Part shown: piece by piece, positions 25,226 through 36,984 of the stretch
Layout of the letters: every line of letters begins with the position of its first letter
How positions within the stretch are numbered: position 1 is the first letter of the stretch
From: Liolophura sinensis
Taxonomy: Eukaryota; Mollusca; Polyplacophora; Chitonida; Chitonidae
NCBI RefSeq assembly: GCF_032854445.1
Contig: NC_088307.1
Span: forward strand, 26,426,046-26,490,045
DNA: 64,000 bases
Direction: 5' to 3'
Notes under the pieces: generated by a model
Told to the model about the DNA's origin: nothing
Database searches by the model: none
Seen by the model: only the letters and a program-made list of their open reading frames with translations
Translations under genes and position numbers: made by a program

Positions 25226-25290
25226 ACAGTACTACTTTATATCAATTTATTTATTTAGGTACTCAAGAATTTTTCACTAATGCTATTGCG
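25226..25290 (-). mobile_element. SINE family 2 3' fragment
   Basis: Tail and 3' body only: atttatttatttaggtactc, aagaatttttcact and gcggccagtact, read on the minus strand as the end of family 2. Confidence 0.65.
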
Positions 25291-25329
25291 GCCAGTACTA
25301 AACAGCTCTCTTTATGTGTGGGACGTACG

Positions 25330-25460
25330 CAGCTTATTTATTTATTTATTTATTTGAATTATGTTTTACGCCGTATTCAAGAATATTTCACTTATACGAC
25401 GGCGGCAAGCTTTATTGCGGGAGGAAACCGGACAGAGCCCGGGGGAAACACACGACGCAG
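25330..25460 (-). mobile_element. SINE family 2 3' half
   Basis: A (ttta)n tail followed by tgttttacgccgtattcaag, aatatttcacttatacgacg and gcgggaggaaaccggacaga, then gcccgggggaaac. The 5' half is missing. The open frame across it (25318-25749) is not a gene. Confidence 0.8.
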
Positions 25461-25744
25461 TTTAGTGTTCATTAAAGGTCACCTGTCTTCTACTAATATG
25501 GTAAGCAAAACTGTGCCTCACGTTTGTGGGAAACTTCCCCAGAAACCTGCCAAATGTCCATGGTCTACTCCCGCTACTCGGATACTCCAGATTTCTCAAC
25601 CCATGGTACAGAACGAATTTTCTGACTTCAGGCATACTGAATATGTTTGTGTAAAGCAATTACACGTAGCCTTACACATTGCCTTTATAGATTGCGTGCA
25701 CAGAGATGGGGAATACGCACATCGTCAGCGGCTTATCGTCATGA

Positions 25745-25866
25745 AGTAGTGACAGACTGTGACAGCGGGAGATTGCAAATCCCCTACCAGAGACCAGCTT
25801 TAAACTCCGTGTGTCGTAACCATTCAAATGCCAGGGCCTTAACCACTTGGCCTGCAGAGGTACATA
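25745..25866 (-). mobile_element. tRNA-like SINE head, degenerate
   Basis: On the minus strand it begins cctctgcaggccaagtggtt followed by aaggccctggca, matching an A box (ggccaagtggtt). A weak B-box-like region follows. It may be the detached 5' end of the element at 25330-25460 or a separate SINE. I do not take it as a functional tRNA because the B box and acceptor pairing are poor. Confidence 0.4.
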
Positions 25867-28800
25867 TGCCCTACACATATTAGTTTCAATGCGTCATATG
25901 CGTTTCAGATGTCATTTTATTTTTACTCCAGGTATATATCGTATATGATGTCGGTCCGTGAAGTGGACATTTTTCGGCCGATGGTAATTGCCAAATCGAT
26001 ATGCAAGAATGTGAGTGCACTGGAATCTACTCATATTGTAAAGCAAAGAGGCAGCCTGAAGTTTTCGCTAATATCGAAATGACACAATGCGACAGTAACT
26101 ATTGAATGTAGTTTTTATTTCCACCTCACGCTTCTCCCAGGTTTAATATTCAACAAAACCAAGGGAAAAAAATTGTACATTTCTGTGTTTTAAGAACAAA
26201 AGTCCATGGTCATATGACGTGGTTTTGGCGGAATTATTCACCGTTTCATGTAGAAACAAGATCGGATGTTGAGCGTTGAATATCTGAATATAACTTTAAA
26301 AAGCCTTTGGAACTGCAGCATGCAAGAGTTAATACCACCCGTTGCATGATGGCGTGCTTTCAAGTGCATTGATGTGGAGAAACTGTACTCAAACGGTAGC
26401 GTGCATGACACCGTGTGCTGTTTTGCCTATGGTGTATAGGCCATGGAACCAATAGCTGAATAAAACATAACAGAATTCATGTTAAGCCTTCGTCCAGCGA
26501 CATGTAGTTTTACCTGTATTACAAATTATTAATTGTTCATCCTGGAATTGTTTTGATTCGAAACACAGCTCTCTTATTCTTTTTCATCATGTTGCTCTGT
26601 TGATGTTCTGAGGTGTTTGCTTCGTCCGTAATATCCAGTATACACTACTCTTGCAGTTTACCGAAATTCATTTATGCCTACAGTGCTATTCACTATGTTC
26701 TCTAGCTACTTGTCTTCGATTGTCTTCACACACAGCTTTCTACCATCGACCCTAAAAGTTTTGGTTTGTCGCCAGGACCGGCGGATCTTCCCAATCGGGC
26801 CCTCCTTTAGTTTACCGTCCACACCTTTACCTTCTACCTAGACGCTGTTTTGGAGAATCTGTTGCCCTATCCCCAGCGTTAGCTGTTGCCCTTTATCCCC
26901 CTGGCGTTTAGAGAAGCGTTAATCTGTCCTAATCGATTGTGATCTGTCTTGATGGTGGGGCTATGGCGAGGTGACGAGGATGGCAACAAGAGCCAAATTC
27001 GATCGATATCTGTCGTTGACGTCTTCTCTCTTAAAGGGGCATGCATAAAACACGATGCTATAGTATTTTACCGCACGCCAATCGCCAGTGAAGGGCTCGC
27101 CCTGGTATGGCTGTAAAACTACCGAAATGTCGCTAAGCCACAACTATTCATCCCAGTGAAGCAGCGTATACTGGATTCTACACTGAATCCTGAAACTACA
27201 GTTTTTCCAGACATGAACCATACATATTAAAACAAGCACGGAACTTTCTAATTCGTGTTCATAATTCTCAGCAATACGATTGGATAAGTATTAATTGATA
27301 AGAATACAGGTATAAGATGTCCAGGTCGTCTTATAACAATCAAAGAACACACCAATGGTTTATTACGATTTTTGCATGACATGAACTTGAATCTAGAATT
27401 TCTAAATTTGGATTCAAATTCCGAATTCAACCAGTTTCCATACATTTGACTGATTCTATCACAACGAAAACTTGTTCGTCTGTCATTTCTTTCAACAGAT
27501 ATAAATTATTTGTCTAATCAAAGTAAAGCTTTTAAATATTAACGGCTGAAACTCATTCATGAGGAATATTCACAGCTTTTAAAGAGTTTAAAATGGTATA
27601 TATAGATATATACGTGACTTTTTTGACTGGTAATGGTTTGGATTATAATCGTGTATTCTTTTGTAACCGGAAAATGAACTAATTTTGTATTGCTAATTGG
27701 AAGGCCTTTACAGGACATTTACTTTACAGTATGACATTGGGTGTTAAATTGGGTTTAGCATACTTCCAAAAAATGGCGAAAGCTAATGAAACCAGGTTTA
27801 CAGAGCTTGCAAAAGGCTGCTAAGTAATCCGTTGCAAAGTTGAACCATCTTGGTGAATTCACACAACCAACGATCTCCATAATACCGATCACTATGGTAT
27901 ATGTGCATGCAACGCTACATTTACAACTGCCAACGCCATGGAATACCGTACCCGTTGCCATAGCTACGTACACATGAAGATACTACTTGTACCGTTATTA
28001 CACTCAGTGTTATCTGTCGCTGTGGCTGCGACGGGCGTTTACATATCCCAAATGTCAATGTGATAGTTACCTGCATATCTGGATACCTGTCAAGGCTACA
28101 CTGATTAATTGCACATTATTAACATCTATGGTAGCTGCATTTGGGCAAGGATACTCGTAACCATCGTAGCGCTGTGATGCGTTCAGTGTTGTTTGTTGTG
28201 GTTGTTACGTTCGTAGCGTTCCGAGGTAAAGGGTTAGTGTATGTGAAATTCATGTCCAGCTACACTTTACTATGCTAATGTAATTGTATACAACATTCGT
28301 TTGTACTGCAAAATTACATGTCCTTGTGCGGCGAGTACACCGTGATGTATTTCTAGACAGAAATACACATCGATATCTCGTTCAATTGGCTTGATAGTTC
28401 ATAATAGCTTCACGAAGAAGCTTCCCAGTGCGACGAACCCAGGGCGTGTTTGATCGTATAGCGTCTCGCTCGGGCAGGCACTTTGGTGTCTCATTTACAC
28501 CAGTTAAACTCAGCAGCAAGTGTTCCTTGTATGCAACAACGGGTTGACTTTGATCGTCTGTCCTGATTAAATAAGATCTCATTTATATAATGGGCCTCGT
28601 TATTGCAAAGTTTAAATAGTAAATTTTGGTTAAACCTTATCGTATTTCAGGATATGCCGTCTTGCTGGGTTTTTCTCTTTTTTATTGCCTGGTTCACCGC
28701 TAGTATTGTACATAAAATATGTTTGCTTAAATCAGCTGTAATAAAAACTGATATGGTCTTTTTGTGGGCGTCGGTATTTGACTGAGAAATTGTTCGTCTG

Positions 28801-30169
28801 ATGTAAGCAGTCGTATTCAGCTAAAGTTTACTTGAAAAGAACTTTTAAACAATCACCTTCATTTCTCTCTCCCCATTGCACAATCGCCCTAGCCTCATCC
28901 GCAGCGGGATTTTCTGCCACGACGACGGACATTGCCCAGCAAGGAGCAAGGATTGCTCAGTATGGAAGCCCATACCAAACACTGCATCGTACAATGTTTT
29001 ATTTTTACAAACATGTCTAATCTTACCATGCACAGACATAGAAACAGTTACAGACAACTCAGTAATAAAAAAGTTCTGGACTTACATTTACATGGGTTCC
29101 TTTCCTATTAACTATTGTTATTGAATTTTATTCTCGCTGGCCTATTAATTGTATGAATGAATGCTCGTGGATTAACGCCACTTCGGAAGAATTGCAGCCA
29201 TATCGTGGCGAGAACGCGTTTAAACCAAGAAAAAACAAACATATTAACTCAATAACTATTATCTGGAATAAAAACAACAACAAAAAACAACGGCTTATTT
29301 TGTTTACATCTTAAAGGCTGACACAAACTTGTGTGTAAAAAAGTAGAACATTTTATGGATTCTAATTAAATGAAAATGAACGCGGTAACGAATTAGCGTC
29401 TTTTTTAATTTCACCGTTAGAACAGAATTCGACTTTGCTATCGTTAGAACGATCCATTAGACTAACACATTACTGAAAATACCTGACACTAATCTGTCAG
29501 ATTTCATAATTCCGTTTCCCATGTGAATCTGGCTAGTTTCATTCAGAGCTGACCAGTCTAATTCCAGCAATGGATTGGAAAATAAGCTACGAAATACAAG
29601 TGGCAGCATAAAAACCGGCAAATTGTCAAGCCGTAAAAGTGGAAACATTTTTTTTTATATTGCACAACATAATTTCGGCTGCCAATATAATTTTGCACAC
29701 CTCGAAGATTTCATCAAGTAAGGGATACAGAAGCACTTTAATCTCAATTCATCACGAGTCGAAATTCTTTAAAGAAGTTCCTGACATACAATATTCCCAG
29801 TGGAATCCCTTGCGTTTAATTAGGGATTGTTCTCATTTGCAAATGAAATGATTGTTTCTAGTTTGTTTGTTATATTTTTTGGCTTGAAGTCCATGCACAA
29901 TATATTTCTGACAATATTTATGGATTGCTAACAGACACTCTCCGTGTTTTCTCCCACCGTAACGCTGACCGCCGTCCACATGTTACCTTTGTAATATTCT
30001 ATATATCACTATTAAACTCGCACGTGTTACCTTTGTACTGTTCTGTGTATCCTCTGTGACACTGTCACGATCAGGGGTATACAGTGGTATACAATGTTCA
30101 TGTTGGTTCAACACTGGCTGTTTTTTGTACTGGTATTCTCCTGTACTTTTGAAGTTCTTTAGTCTTGGT
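25867..30169. other. No gene or recognised repeat
   Basis: About 4.3 kb of AT-rich DNA. The small open frames are all under 85 codons, without domains, signal peptides or convincing splice sites. I see no SINE, inverted repeat or array. Undetected short exons are possible. Confidence 0.45.
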
Positions 30170-31300
30170 TTTTGTTACTGGTGATATCCGGTGATGTTGA
30201 TGTCTGACACTGTCGATGTCCAATACTGGTGGTGTAACGCACTGGTGATGTTCTATACTGATGCAGTCTCCTACTGGTGATGTCATATACGGGCAATGTC
30301 ACCTAAACGTGATGTCCTATGCTGGTGATATCACCTACCTGTGATCTCCGCTACTGATGATGTCACATACCGTGATGTCCGTTAGTGACGATGTCATATA
30401 AGGTAATTTCCGTTGGTGATGATGTCTCGTACCTTGATGTCCATGAGTAGTGATGCCACGTACCTTGATGTCCGTTAGTGGTGATGTCACATACGGTGAT
30501 GTCCGTTAGAAGTGATGTCACATACCGTGATGTCCGTTAGTGATGATGTCACGTACCGGTGATATCCGTTAGTGCTGATGTCCCCTACAGCCATGCCCGT
30601 TAACGATGATGTCACGCACCGGTGATGTTCGTTAGTGATGATGTCACGAACAGTGATGTCCGTTAATGGTGATATGACGTATCGGTGATGTCTGTTATTA
30701 ATGATGTCACATAGAGTATTTTCCGTTAGTGATGATGTCACGAACAGTGATGTCCGTTAGTAGTGATGCCACGTACCTTGATGTCCGTTAGTGGTGATGT
30801 CACGTACCGTGATGTCCTTTGGTGATGATGTCACGTACCGGTGATATCGGTTAGTGGTGATGTCACCTACAGCGATGTCCGTTAGCGATGATGTCACGCA
30901 CCGGTGATGTTCCTTAGTGATGATGTCACATACCTTGATGTCCGTTAGTAGTGATGCCACGTACGTTGATGTCCGTTAGTGATCATGTCACGTACGGTGA
31001 TTTCCGTTAGAAGTGATGCCACATACCGTGATGTCCTTTAGTGATGATGTAACGTACCGGCGATATCCGTTAGTGGTGATGTCACGTACCTTGATGTCCG
31101 TTAGTGATAATGTCACCTACCGGTGATGTTCGTTAGTGATGATGTCACGCACAGTGATGTACGTTAATGGTTATATCACGAGTCGGTGATGTCTGTTATT
31201 GGTGATGTCACGTACCGTGATGTCTGTTATTGATGATGTCACTACCATGATGTCCAGAATTGGTAATGTCACGTACCGTGATGTCCGTTAGCGGTGATGA
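30170..31300. repeat. Degenerate ~32-bp minisatellite, ~35 units
   Basis: The recurring core is gtgatgtccgttagtgatga followed by tgtcacgtacc, with one- or two-base length changes and many substitutions. The left part (30170-30420) is the most diverged. Minus-strand translations show 21-residue periodicity, equal to two units. The units differ too randomly at all codon positions to argue for a protein. The word tgatgtca, close to a CRE/AP-1 half site, recurs in many units. Confidence 0.88.
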
Positions 31301-31920
31301 ACTTTGCAAAGTCATATCGTTATAAACAGTCGGAATGCATGTACATTTCTGTCTCACATCAGATTCAAATTAATCTGTTAGCAGTTAGTAAAGAACAAAT
31401 TCTTTCCAAGTATTTTCTCTGTGGCTCTAACGAGACCTGACATCTTTTCTAACCATGCATTACGAGTTCTCTGAATAGCTGAGAGAATTGTTGAATTGAG
31501 TTGGTAATGTGATGACGTGTTAAGACATCCGTACGTATTAAAGTTGACATTTATGAGACGGCATTATTGCATTGACTTTCCTCTGTCTATTTACCACAAA
31601 GTCACTCTTTCAATGAGGGTAAGATGTCACTGTCTGTTGAATTATTTTGCGCGGATCTCGCTAATGGAACATACTTTAGTCGTAAAAGACTTGGAAGGAG
31701 AAAGTTTTCCGTACATAAATAACATTACCTGAAAAGAATAGTAACTTTTTAATGTTCGTATGTCTCCCTGTAAAGAGAGCGCTATTTCTCCGCTGACGCA
31801 TGCGCCTTCGACATCCAGTGTGTATGATGTGGCATAAATTCTGGATACATGCGTAAATATATCAAAACAACAGTGCATCTGATAATTTTCACAATCGTAT
31901 CCATGCAACGAGTTGAAAGG

Positions 31921-32164
31921 CACTCTAAAAAATCTAATCTGTTAAATTTAACATAATGTATTCTGTGTGAGTAGTGCTACAAAGTTTTCCATTATTACAA
32001 CAGATTATTCTGTTAAATATAACAAAAATATTAAGCATAAAGATTGCATGAGTATAGCAGGATATTATGTTCAGTGTGACAGGATTCTAATAACACAGTA
32101 CATTCTATCATCACTCAGATAGTGATTACAGATTTTATGTTAAAATCAACACATTTGTTTAGTG
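31921..32164. mobile_element. MITE related to 6806-7061
   Basis: The left end cactctaaaaaatctaatct continues with gttaaatttaacat. The right end atgttaaaatcaacacattt continues with gtttagtg, its imperfect reverse complement. The internal attattctgttaaatataac is shared with the first MITE. No clean TA duplication remains. The end lies ~160 bases before the start codon of the prohormone gene and ~150 before its splice acceptor, so it would lie within the inferred 5' intron. Confidence 0.75.
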
Positions 32165-32295
32165 CAATGTTCTTTTTCCTGCCAAGCGGATCCCATCTAT
32201 TGCTTGACATCATTGTGCACGAGTATGGGAACAAGTAAATTATCACAAAATTACAAAAAAAAATATTTCATGGTGTTTTCAGAAATTTTTACTTG

Positions 32296-32316
32296 GTGTT
32301 TTCTTTGCCATTTCAG
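32296..32316 (+). promoter_or_regulatory. Predicted 3' splice acceptor upstream of the prohormone ATG
   Basis: A T-rich tract (tgttttctttgccatttcag) ends in AG at 32315-32316, leaving 11 bases before the ATG. This implies at least one untranslated upstream exon. That exon and the promoter are not identifiable by eye. Confidence 0.7.
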
Positions 32317-32327
32317 ATCTCAGCAAA

Positions 32328-32711
32328 ATGAAAGTCCAGATCGCTACTTCACTCGTCCTCGTCGCCATGGCGCAAGTAGTAATGTGCTCAGATGTTGACC
32401 GATCAGCAGTGTCCTCGGCCTTTTCACCGGAATCAAATACCGGAAGTAGGGCACAATACAGCGACACGTCCTTTGGTGTTTACGTTGTCGACTCTTTACG
32501 GGACATGAACATACCAGACAAGAAAATTATTAATGTGTTGGTTACATTGCTTGACGAATATCGGGAGGCGTATTTCGAAGAACGTGATATACCGAGAGCT
32601 GAGAAGCGAAATTTCTCGGATATCCGCAGACGCCTAGTGCCCTTTGGGCGCAAGCTGTCGCAAAATAACATCGGCAGCACGTCAAAATCCAACATCTTAC
32701 GTTACGGCTAA
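32328..32711 (+). CDS. Secreted neuropeptide prohormone, possibly ELH/CRF (DH44)-like
   Basis: This 127-residue precursor has an N-terminal signal peptide: K2, then a hydrophobic stretch over residues 5-19, with likely cleavage near C20-S21. An acidic spacer with single arginines (25, 41) follows. Dibasic sites occur at K65-K66 and K93-R94, a tribasic site at R100-R102, and an amidation/cleavage site at G107-R108-K109. Cleavage at 66 and 109 would give a 40-residue amidated peptide (67-106) with a helical, acidic first half. Its end, NFSDIRRRLVPFG plus RK, follows the pattern D-[LI]-R-x-R-L-x-x-x-G-basic-basic seen at the end of molluscan egg-laying hormones, relatives of CRF/DH44. If K93-R94 is cut instead, a short amidated peptide (95-106) results. 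The tail 110-127 ends in LRYG, a second possible amidation signal. A lone coding exon behind a 5' UTR intron fits known ELH gene organisation. Secretion is well supported; the family is inferred from a short match. Confidence 0.82.
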   Translation: MKVQIATSLVLVAMAQVVMCSDVDRSAVSSAFSPESNTGSRAQYSDTSFGVYVVDSLRDMNIPDKKIINVLVTLLDEYREAYFEERDIPRAEKRNFSDIRRRLVPFGRKLSQNNIGSTSKSNILRYG

Positions 32712-33408
32712 AAATTTGGTAGCTACGTAAATGTGGTGGTATCCATAAAGGAACTGGATCGGTACAGTATAAAGTAAAGTTATACTGCAAAGTTGACACG
32801 TTATAACTGCTGTTGGTCACCTTTGATTAACCCAATGTTTTAAATTATCTGACATTTTACTGAACGACAGAATTCCCAATCTACGTGAAGAGCGTACCTG
32901 CTAAATAACAAGTACTAATAAGTGTTGCTTGTCTCTAACTCAATGATTCCAGTTATTTGACATCCTGGATTACAGAAATCTACATAAACAGTCTGAATGT
33001 GCGTAGGAAGATGACAAGTTAATCATAAGTTCTCTCCCTTGTTCGAATTACCTAACATCCGGAATTACGGATTTCCAGACCTACGTAAACAGTCTACATG
33101 CCACAATTTTGGCAGTAAAAAGAAAGACAGACCAAGAAAAGAACAAAGCGGATATCGATTTGATAACATCAGCGGCCATCCTATGATGTTTTGTGTCACC
33201 TTCTATTAGCATCAACCAGTGACGTCTTATTTCTGTCCGGATAGGCTTCCTATGTTTTGATTTACAATGGTATTACTCCATTTTAATTCTTTGTGGCTAA
33301 CTGAACAAAAAACTACATGGTTACATTTTCATGGGTTTAATTTTCATTTCATGCCTGGCACAACATGCTTTTTTCTCTGTTTCCATGCTGCTGTTGTCCT
33401 TTAGATGA
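32712..33408. other. Likely 3' UTR, no further gene
   Basis: Sequence between the prohormone stop and the first AATAAA. Short frames here have no recognisable features. A small imperfect duplication is visible: cctggattacagaaatctac with aaacagtctgaatg (~32963) and ccggaattacggatttccag with aaacagtctacatg (~33058). Confidence 0.4.
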
Positions 33409-33419
33409 AATAAAATAAA
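33409..33419 (+). terminator. Polyadenylation signal candidate for the prohormone gene
   Basis: Two overlapping AATAAA hexamers (33409-33414 and 33414-33419) are followed by a T/G-rich stretch (gttgctttgttttcag). They are the first canonical signals I find after the stop codon and imply a 3' UTR of about 700 bases. Confidence 0.5.
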
Positions 33420-33858
33420 AATTTCACCTTACCAGTTGCTTTGTTTTCAGCAAATACATTTAGTTGGGAACATTTACCACCCAAAGTAACTCTTTAGGCC
33501 TGTGTAATTTCTCACGACACAAAAAGAGTGCTTGGTTCAGTCATGATGCATCTCTTCCAGTTTCTTTGCAGCATAAAGAAAGGAAGTATGAAGATTCGTC
33601 TTCCTGCACGATTCTCGAGGTCTTGACAGGAATAAAGCCGTGTTCACACAGAACCATTTTTGTCGTATCGTCGTGTAGAAAGTGTAAAGTACAATAACAA
33701 CATGATAAACGCTGTTTAATATTATTTGCGTGTTTCGACAAATATCTGTGTGTAAAAGAGTGGATTATGAATTGGACGAGGTCTACTTCTATTCTATTAG
33801 GCGAATTCTAGGGGTAGTTAGGACATAATCAATGTGTAAACTAATCTTAAACGAATCA

Positions 33859-33895
33859 TTTATTTATTTCATTGGTGTTTTACGCCGTACTAGCT
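33859..33895 (-). mobile_element. SINE family 2 tail fragment
   Basis: Only tttatttatttcattggtgt and tttacgccgtacta remain, matching the 3' end of family 2 on the minus strand. Confidence 0.6.
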
Positions 33896-34439
33896 TACGT
33901 ATCTACCTTCAACTCCATCATATGATATTCACGTTGAGTTCTGCCAGTGTCAATTTTTACCAAAAATAGGATTTTCAGTCCCGGCCTCAGTTGATAAGGG
34001 GTGTCCGTTCCACGCATATAAGCCACATTTGTTGCCCAGGTAAATAAATATATTTGCCATCGCTTTATATCTTAGCATTCATCCAGAGAATCCTCTGAAA
34101 AAAAGTCCTGTGGAGGTTGACTGAATATATTGTAATTCAAAGAATGTACAGTGTATATAAATCCAGCTCAAGTAACCGTGTGCAGTTGACACTTTTGCCA
34201 ACACAGTGACTACGAGCAAAATACCTAGCCCCTAAAGTTGTCACATCATTTACCTGATCGATTCTGTATTTGTAATACATGTGTGACTGAAAGGTTTTTT
34301 TTCGAACAATACGTTTTCAACTGAACAGTTTTGCTAACAAGGGCGACATGAGGTAAATTGAATACAAAGACATACGTCGCGTGTAGGACTTGTTTGTGTC
34401 ATGTTGATACCGGGTCTTGCGTGCCCAAATGCTACCGTG

Positions 34440-34640
34440 TTAGCCCAGCACAATGGTTCAGAAGTTTCTCACCAAGTGGTTGTCAGTTCTAGTCCAGCTC
34501 GTGCTAGCGTCCTTTCCGCCCGCCCCCCTCTTCCCCCGGACACCATGACCGGTTATCTCCCACCATGGAACTGATCGCTATCGTATAAGTTAAATATTCT
34601 TGAGTACGGCGTTAAGCACCAAAGAAATAAATAAACAAAT
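34440..34640 (+). mobile_element. SINE family 2, 5'-truncated and diverged
   Basis: B-box region cagttctagtccagctcgtg, then a C-rich stretch, then gtataagttaaatattcttg, agtacggcgttaagcaccaa and an aaataaataaac tail. The A box is not recognisable. Confidence 0.75.
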
Positions 34641-36378
34641 CAGTTTGACAAGTCACTTCCCAAGTGTACACAAGTGTTCTCAAGGCAAACAAGTGCTGAT
34701 ATGTACTCTTGTGGTTTGGGATAAACCGACATCTTTTTTCAGCAAATGTTCAAGTATTTTAGGCCTAGTTTTTCTTTTCTAATCACCGAGTGCACACGGC
34801 AGATATATTACAATGTCATATTTACCAATTTTACTTTTTTCCATAGACACATGCTAAAAAGCTAAAAAAAAGAGATTAAAAATGTTCTTTTATTAATTCA
34901 CCCAAAAACTACATAGACGGTCAAATCAGGGCCTGACTGTGAATTGATTGATTAATTATTGCTTAATGACATATATCAGAATTTTTCCCTTACATGAATG
35001 TATTCGAATGCCGTCAGTTTTATGGCACACCGCTGTCAATTGACAAGTTATGGGGGACGTTCTCCACTTGTGACATACAGATACATAAATACACGCCCTA
35101 CTGGGAGCAGACAAGTTGTGCTGAACAATTACGCAAATTGCCCTCAGCGCGCTGCCAGCAGTTCACTGTTACCACTGACCCAACCAACAGTGGGAACGGC
35201 GATATCTACAGATGGCTGGATCCACTACATGCCATGTCCCACCACGCTTCTCGTGACAAAGTTACCATTCAAAGATTGAATATTTGTAACCACCGTGTGG
35301 AACATCTGTTTGGCCTGTTTGCAGCAATGCTGATTGTGATTGGTCAAATTTGTGTTCTTGATTGATAGTTCAGAAAGATCCATAGGCTTTCCAAGGCCAG
35401 GCTAGAACCTGCTCCTCGTGTTTGTCTTCGTTAGGAGATCCTTACCTTGCCACCTGGGTTGCTTCTATCTTCTATGCATAAGTGACGGAAACGGGACAGA
35501 CTTCGAAGAAACCTAACAACCGAGCCCGAGGCGTAGGCGTGCATGCTTTAGATCGCTGGGCCATCTAGTTCACAGACACGATTTGATGTTTATTCATCGT
35601 CTGGATAACTGGAGATAAGTTACGTCACTTTACCCGTCAAGCCGTACTTGATTTTTACAATGTCACCTCGACCTTCACAGTGTTCATATCGTAAAGACCA
35701 TTAATCAGTCTGATGTAAAAACTGAAAAGGGACTTTTGGCAAATACACTGATCCCTGATCCTTGGTTATGTGATAGGTTATCTGTTGTGATTCGGATAAA
35801 TGCTCTCGGCATTCCGTAAGCTTGTTTTTAAGGGGAAAAGTAATTGGGCGAATATCGATATTGCATGTTTACGGGTTTTTCTTCTTTTCTCCGGCGGAAT
35901 TTCCACCTAAATAAACCCATTTGTGACTAGATGTACTAAACCTAAATAAACATTAGTGGCTCATTTGCATAGGATGTTGTTCGCGTTGGGTGAATGGCGA
36001 ATGACCCCCAGACCAATAATGTTGCAATCGAGTTTGAAGCCAGCAGTGCGTGTTTTGACTGCGGCCTTAAATCGTGATATTTGTCAGGCATAGCTGAGGA
36101 CGGGTGGTAATTTACTCCTTGCCCATTCAGACGTCGTGTAAATGAAAAATTCTTGGTAAAAGTGCAATGCACGAAACAAAGAAATAAATACATTGAAAAC
36201 AATTCGCAAACGTATTATGATTTAGCATGCATGTATTATTCTAGTTCTTGGCAAGTATTTTACAAAACAAAACAGACACTTCACCTGTAAAACTTCGAGC
36301 CTACTTCCAAGAAACGTTAACACAACAGTCATGTAGATTATAACAATTACAGATAACCAAAACATGGCGTTATTGTTT
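34641..36378. other. No gene recognised
   Basis: AT-rich with a more balanced stretch at 34994-35365 that is open for 123 codons. That frame has no recognisable domain, lacks repeats, and overlaps another open frame, so I do not call it a gene. A possible SINE remnant (aaacgggacagacttcgaag, ~35488) is too degenerate to assign. Confidence 0.4.
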
Positions 36379-36628
36379 ACTTATTTATTTATTTATTTTA
36401 AGTGATTGGTGTTTTACGTCGAACTCAAGAATATTTCACTTATACAACGACGGCAAGCATTATGGAGGGAAGAAAACCACGACAGCCCGCAGGCTGCCGC
36501 AAAGACCTTCCCACATACGACTGGAGAGGAGGTCAGCATGAGATGGATATGAACTCACCGTGACCGTATTGCATGGCGTGAGGCTCCTGTGTCATTGCGC
36601 TACTTTCTTGTGCTTACCACCTCGGTCA
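36379..36628 (-). mobile_element. SINE family 2, near full length, diverged
   Basis: On the minus strand: ccgaggtggtaagcacaaga head, B-box-like gagttcatatcc, ggaaggtctttgcggcagcc, then ttgtataagtgaaatattct, tgagttcgacgtaaaacacc and a taaataaataaataag tail. It has many substitutions and internal deletions relative to 22953-23219. Confidence 0.8.
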
Positions 36629-36671
36629 GAATCTTGGCCTATTGCACAAAGCCATTTCTAACATAAATGGA

Positions 36672-36984
36672 AACAGTTGTTAGAACAGTTGGTAAAGCCT
36701 CCGATTCGAGAGAGGTAGATCCAGGATCCATCCACACTTAAGACTTTAAAAGAGAAAGTTGTAACTTCCACACTTTACATTCAGCATGAAGGAGATAGTA
36801 CAGCGACTGGTTGACCCGTCTCGTGCAGGGCGGCTTACTTGCCTTCGGAAAGGCGTCTCAGTGAAGCAGCACTAGACAAAAGAGCGGTCGAAATCCGTCC
36901 TGCAACAAAGAGGCACATTACATACACCATGGCTGAAAAAATGTTGAGTACGACTTTAAATCCCTAGCACTCACCCACTCACTC
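36672..36984 (+). mobile_element. SINE family 1, diverged
   Basis: tRNA-like head agaacagttggtaaagcctc followed by cgattcgagagaggtagatc. The body carries gcgactggttgacccgtctc, ttgccttcggaaaggcgtct and gaaatccgtcctgcaacaaa. It ends tttaaatccctagcactcac followed by ccactcactc. It starts about 45 bases after the family 2 element ends. Confidence 0.85.

Noticed and set aside
25318-25749. 143-codon plus-strand frame
   Set aside because: It begins in a (ttta)n SINE tail and runs through SINE sequence.
30487-30960. Minus-strand frames with 21-residue repeats
   Set aside because: They are by-products of the ~32-bp minisatellite. Units vary without codon-position bias and length changes break the frame.
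34994-35365. 123-codon frame with a hydrophobic end
   Set aside because: No domain, no splice context and a second overlapping frame; insufficient evidence for a gene.
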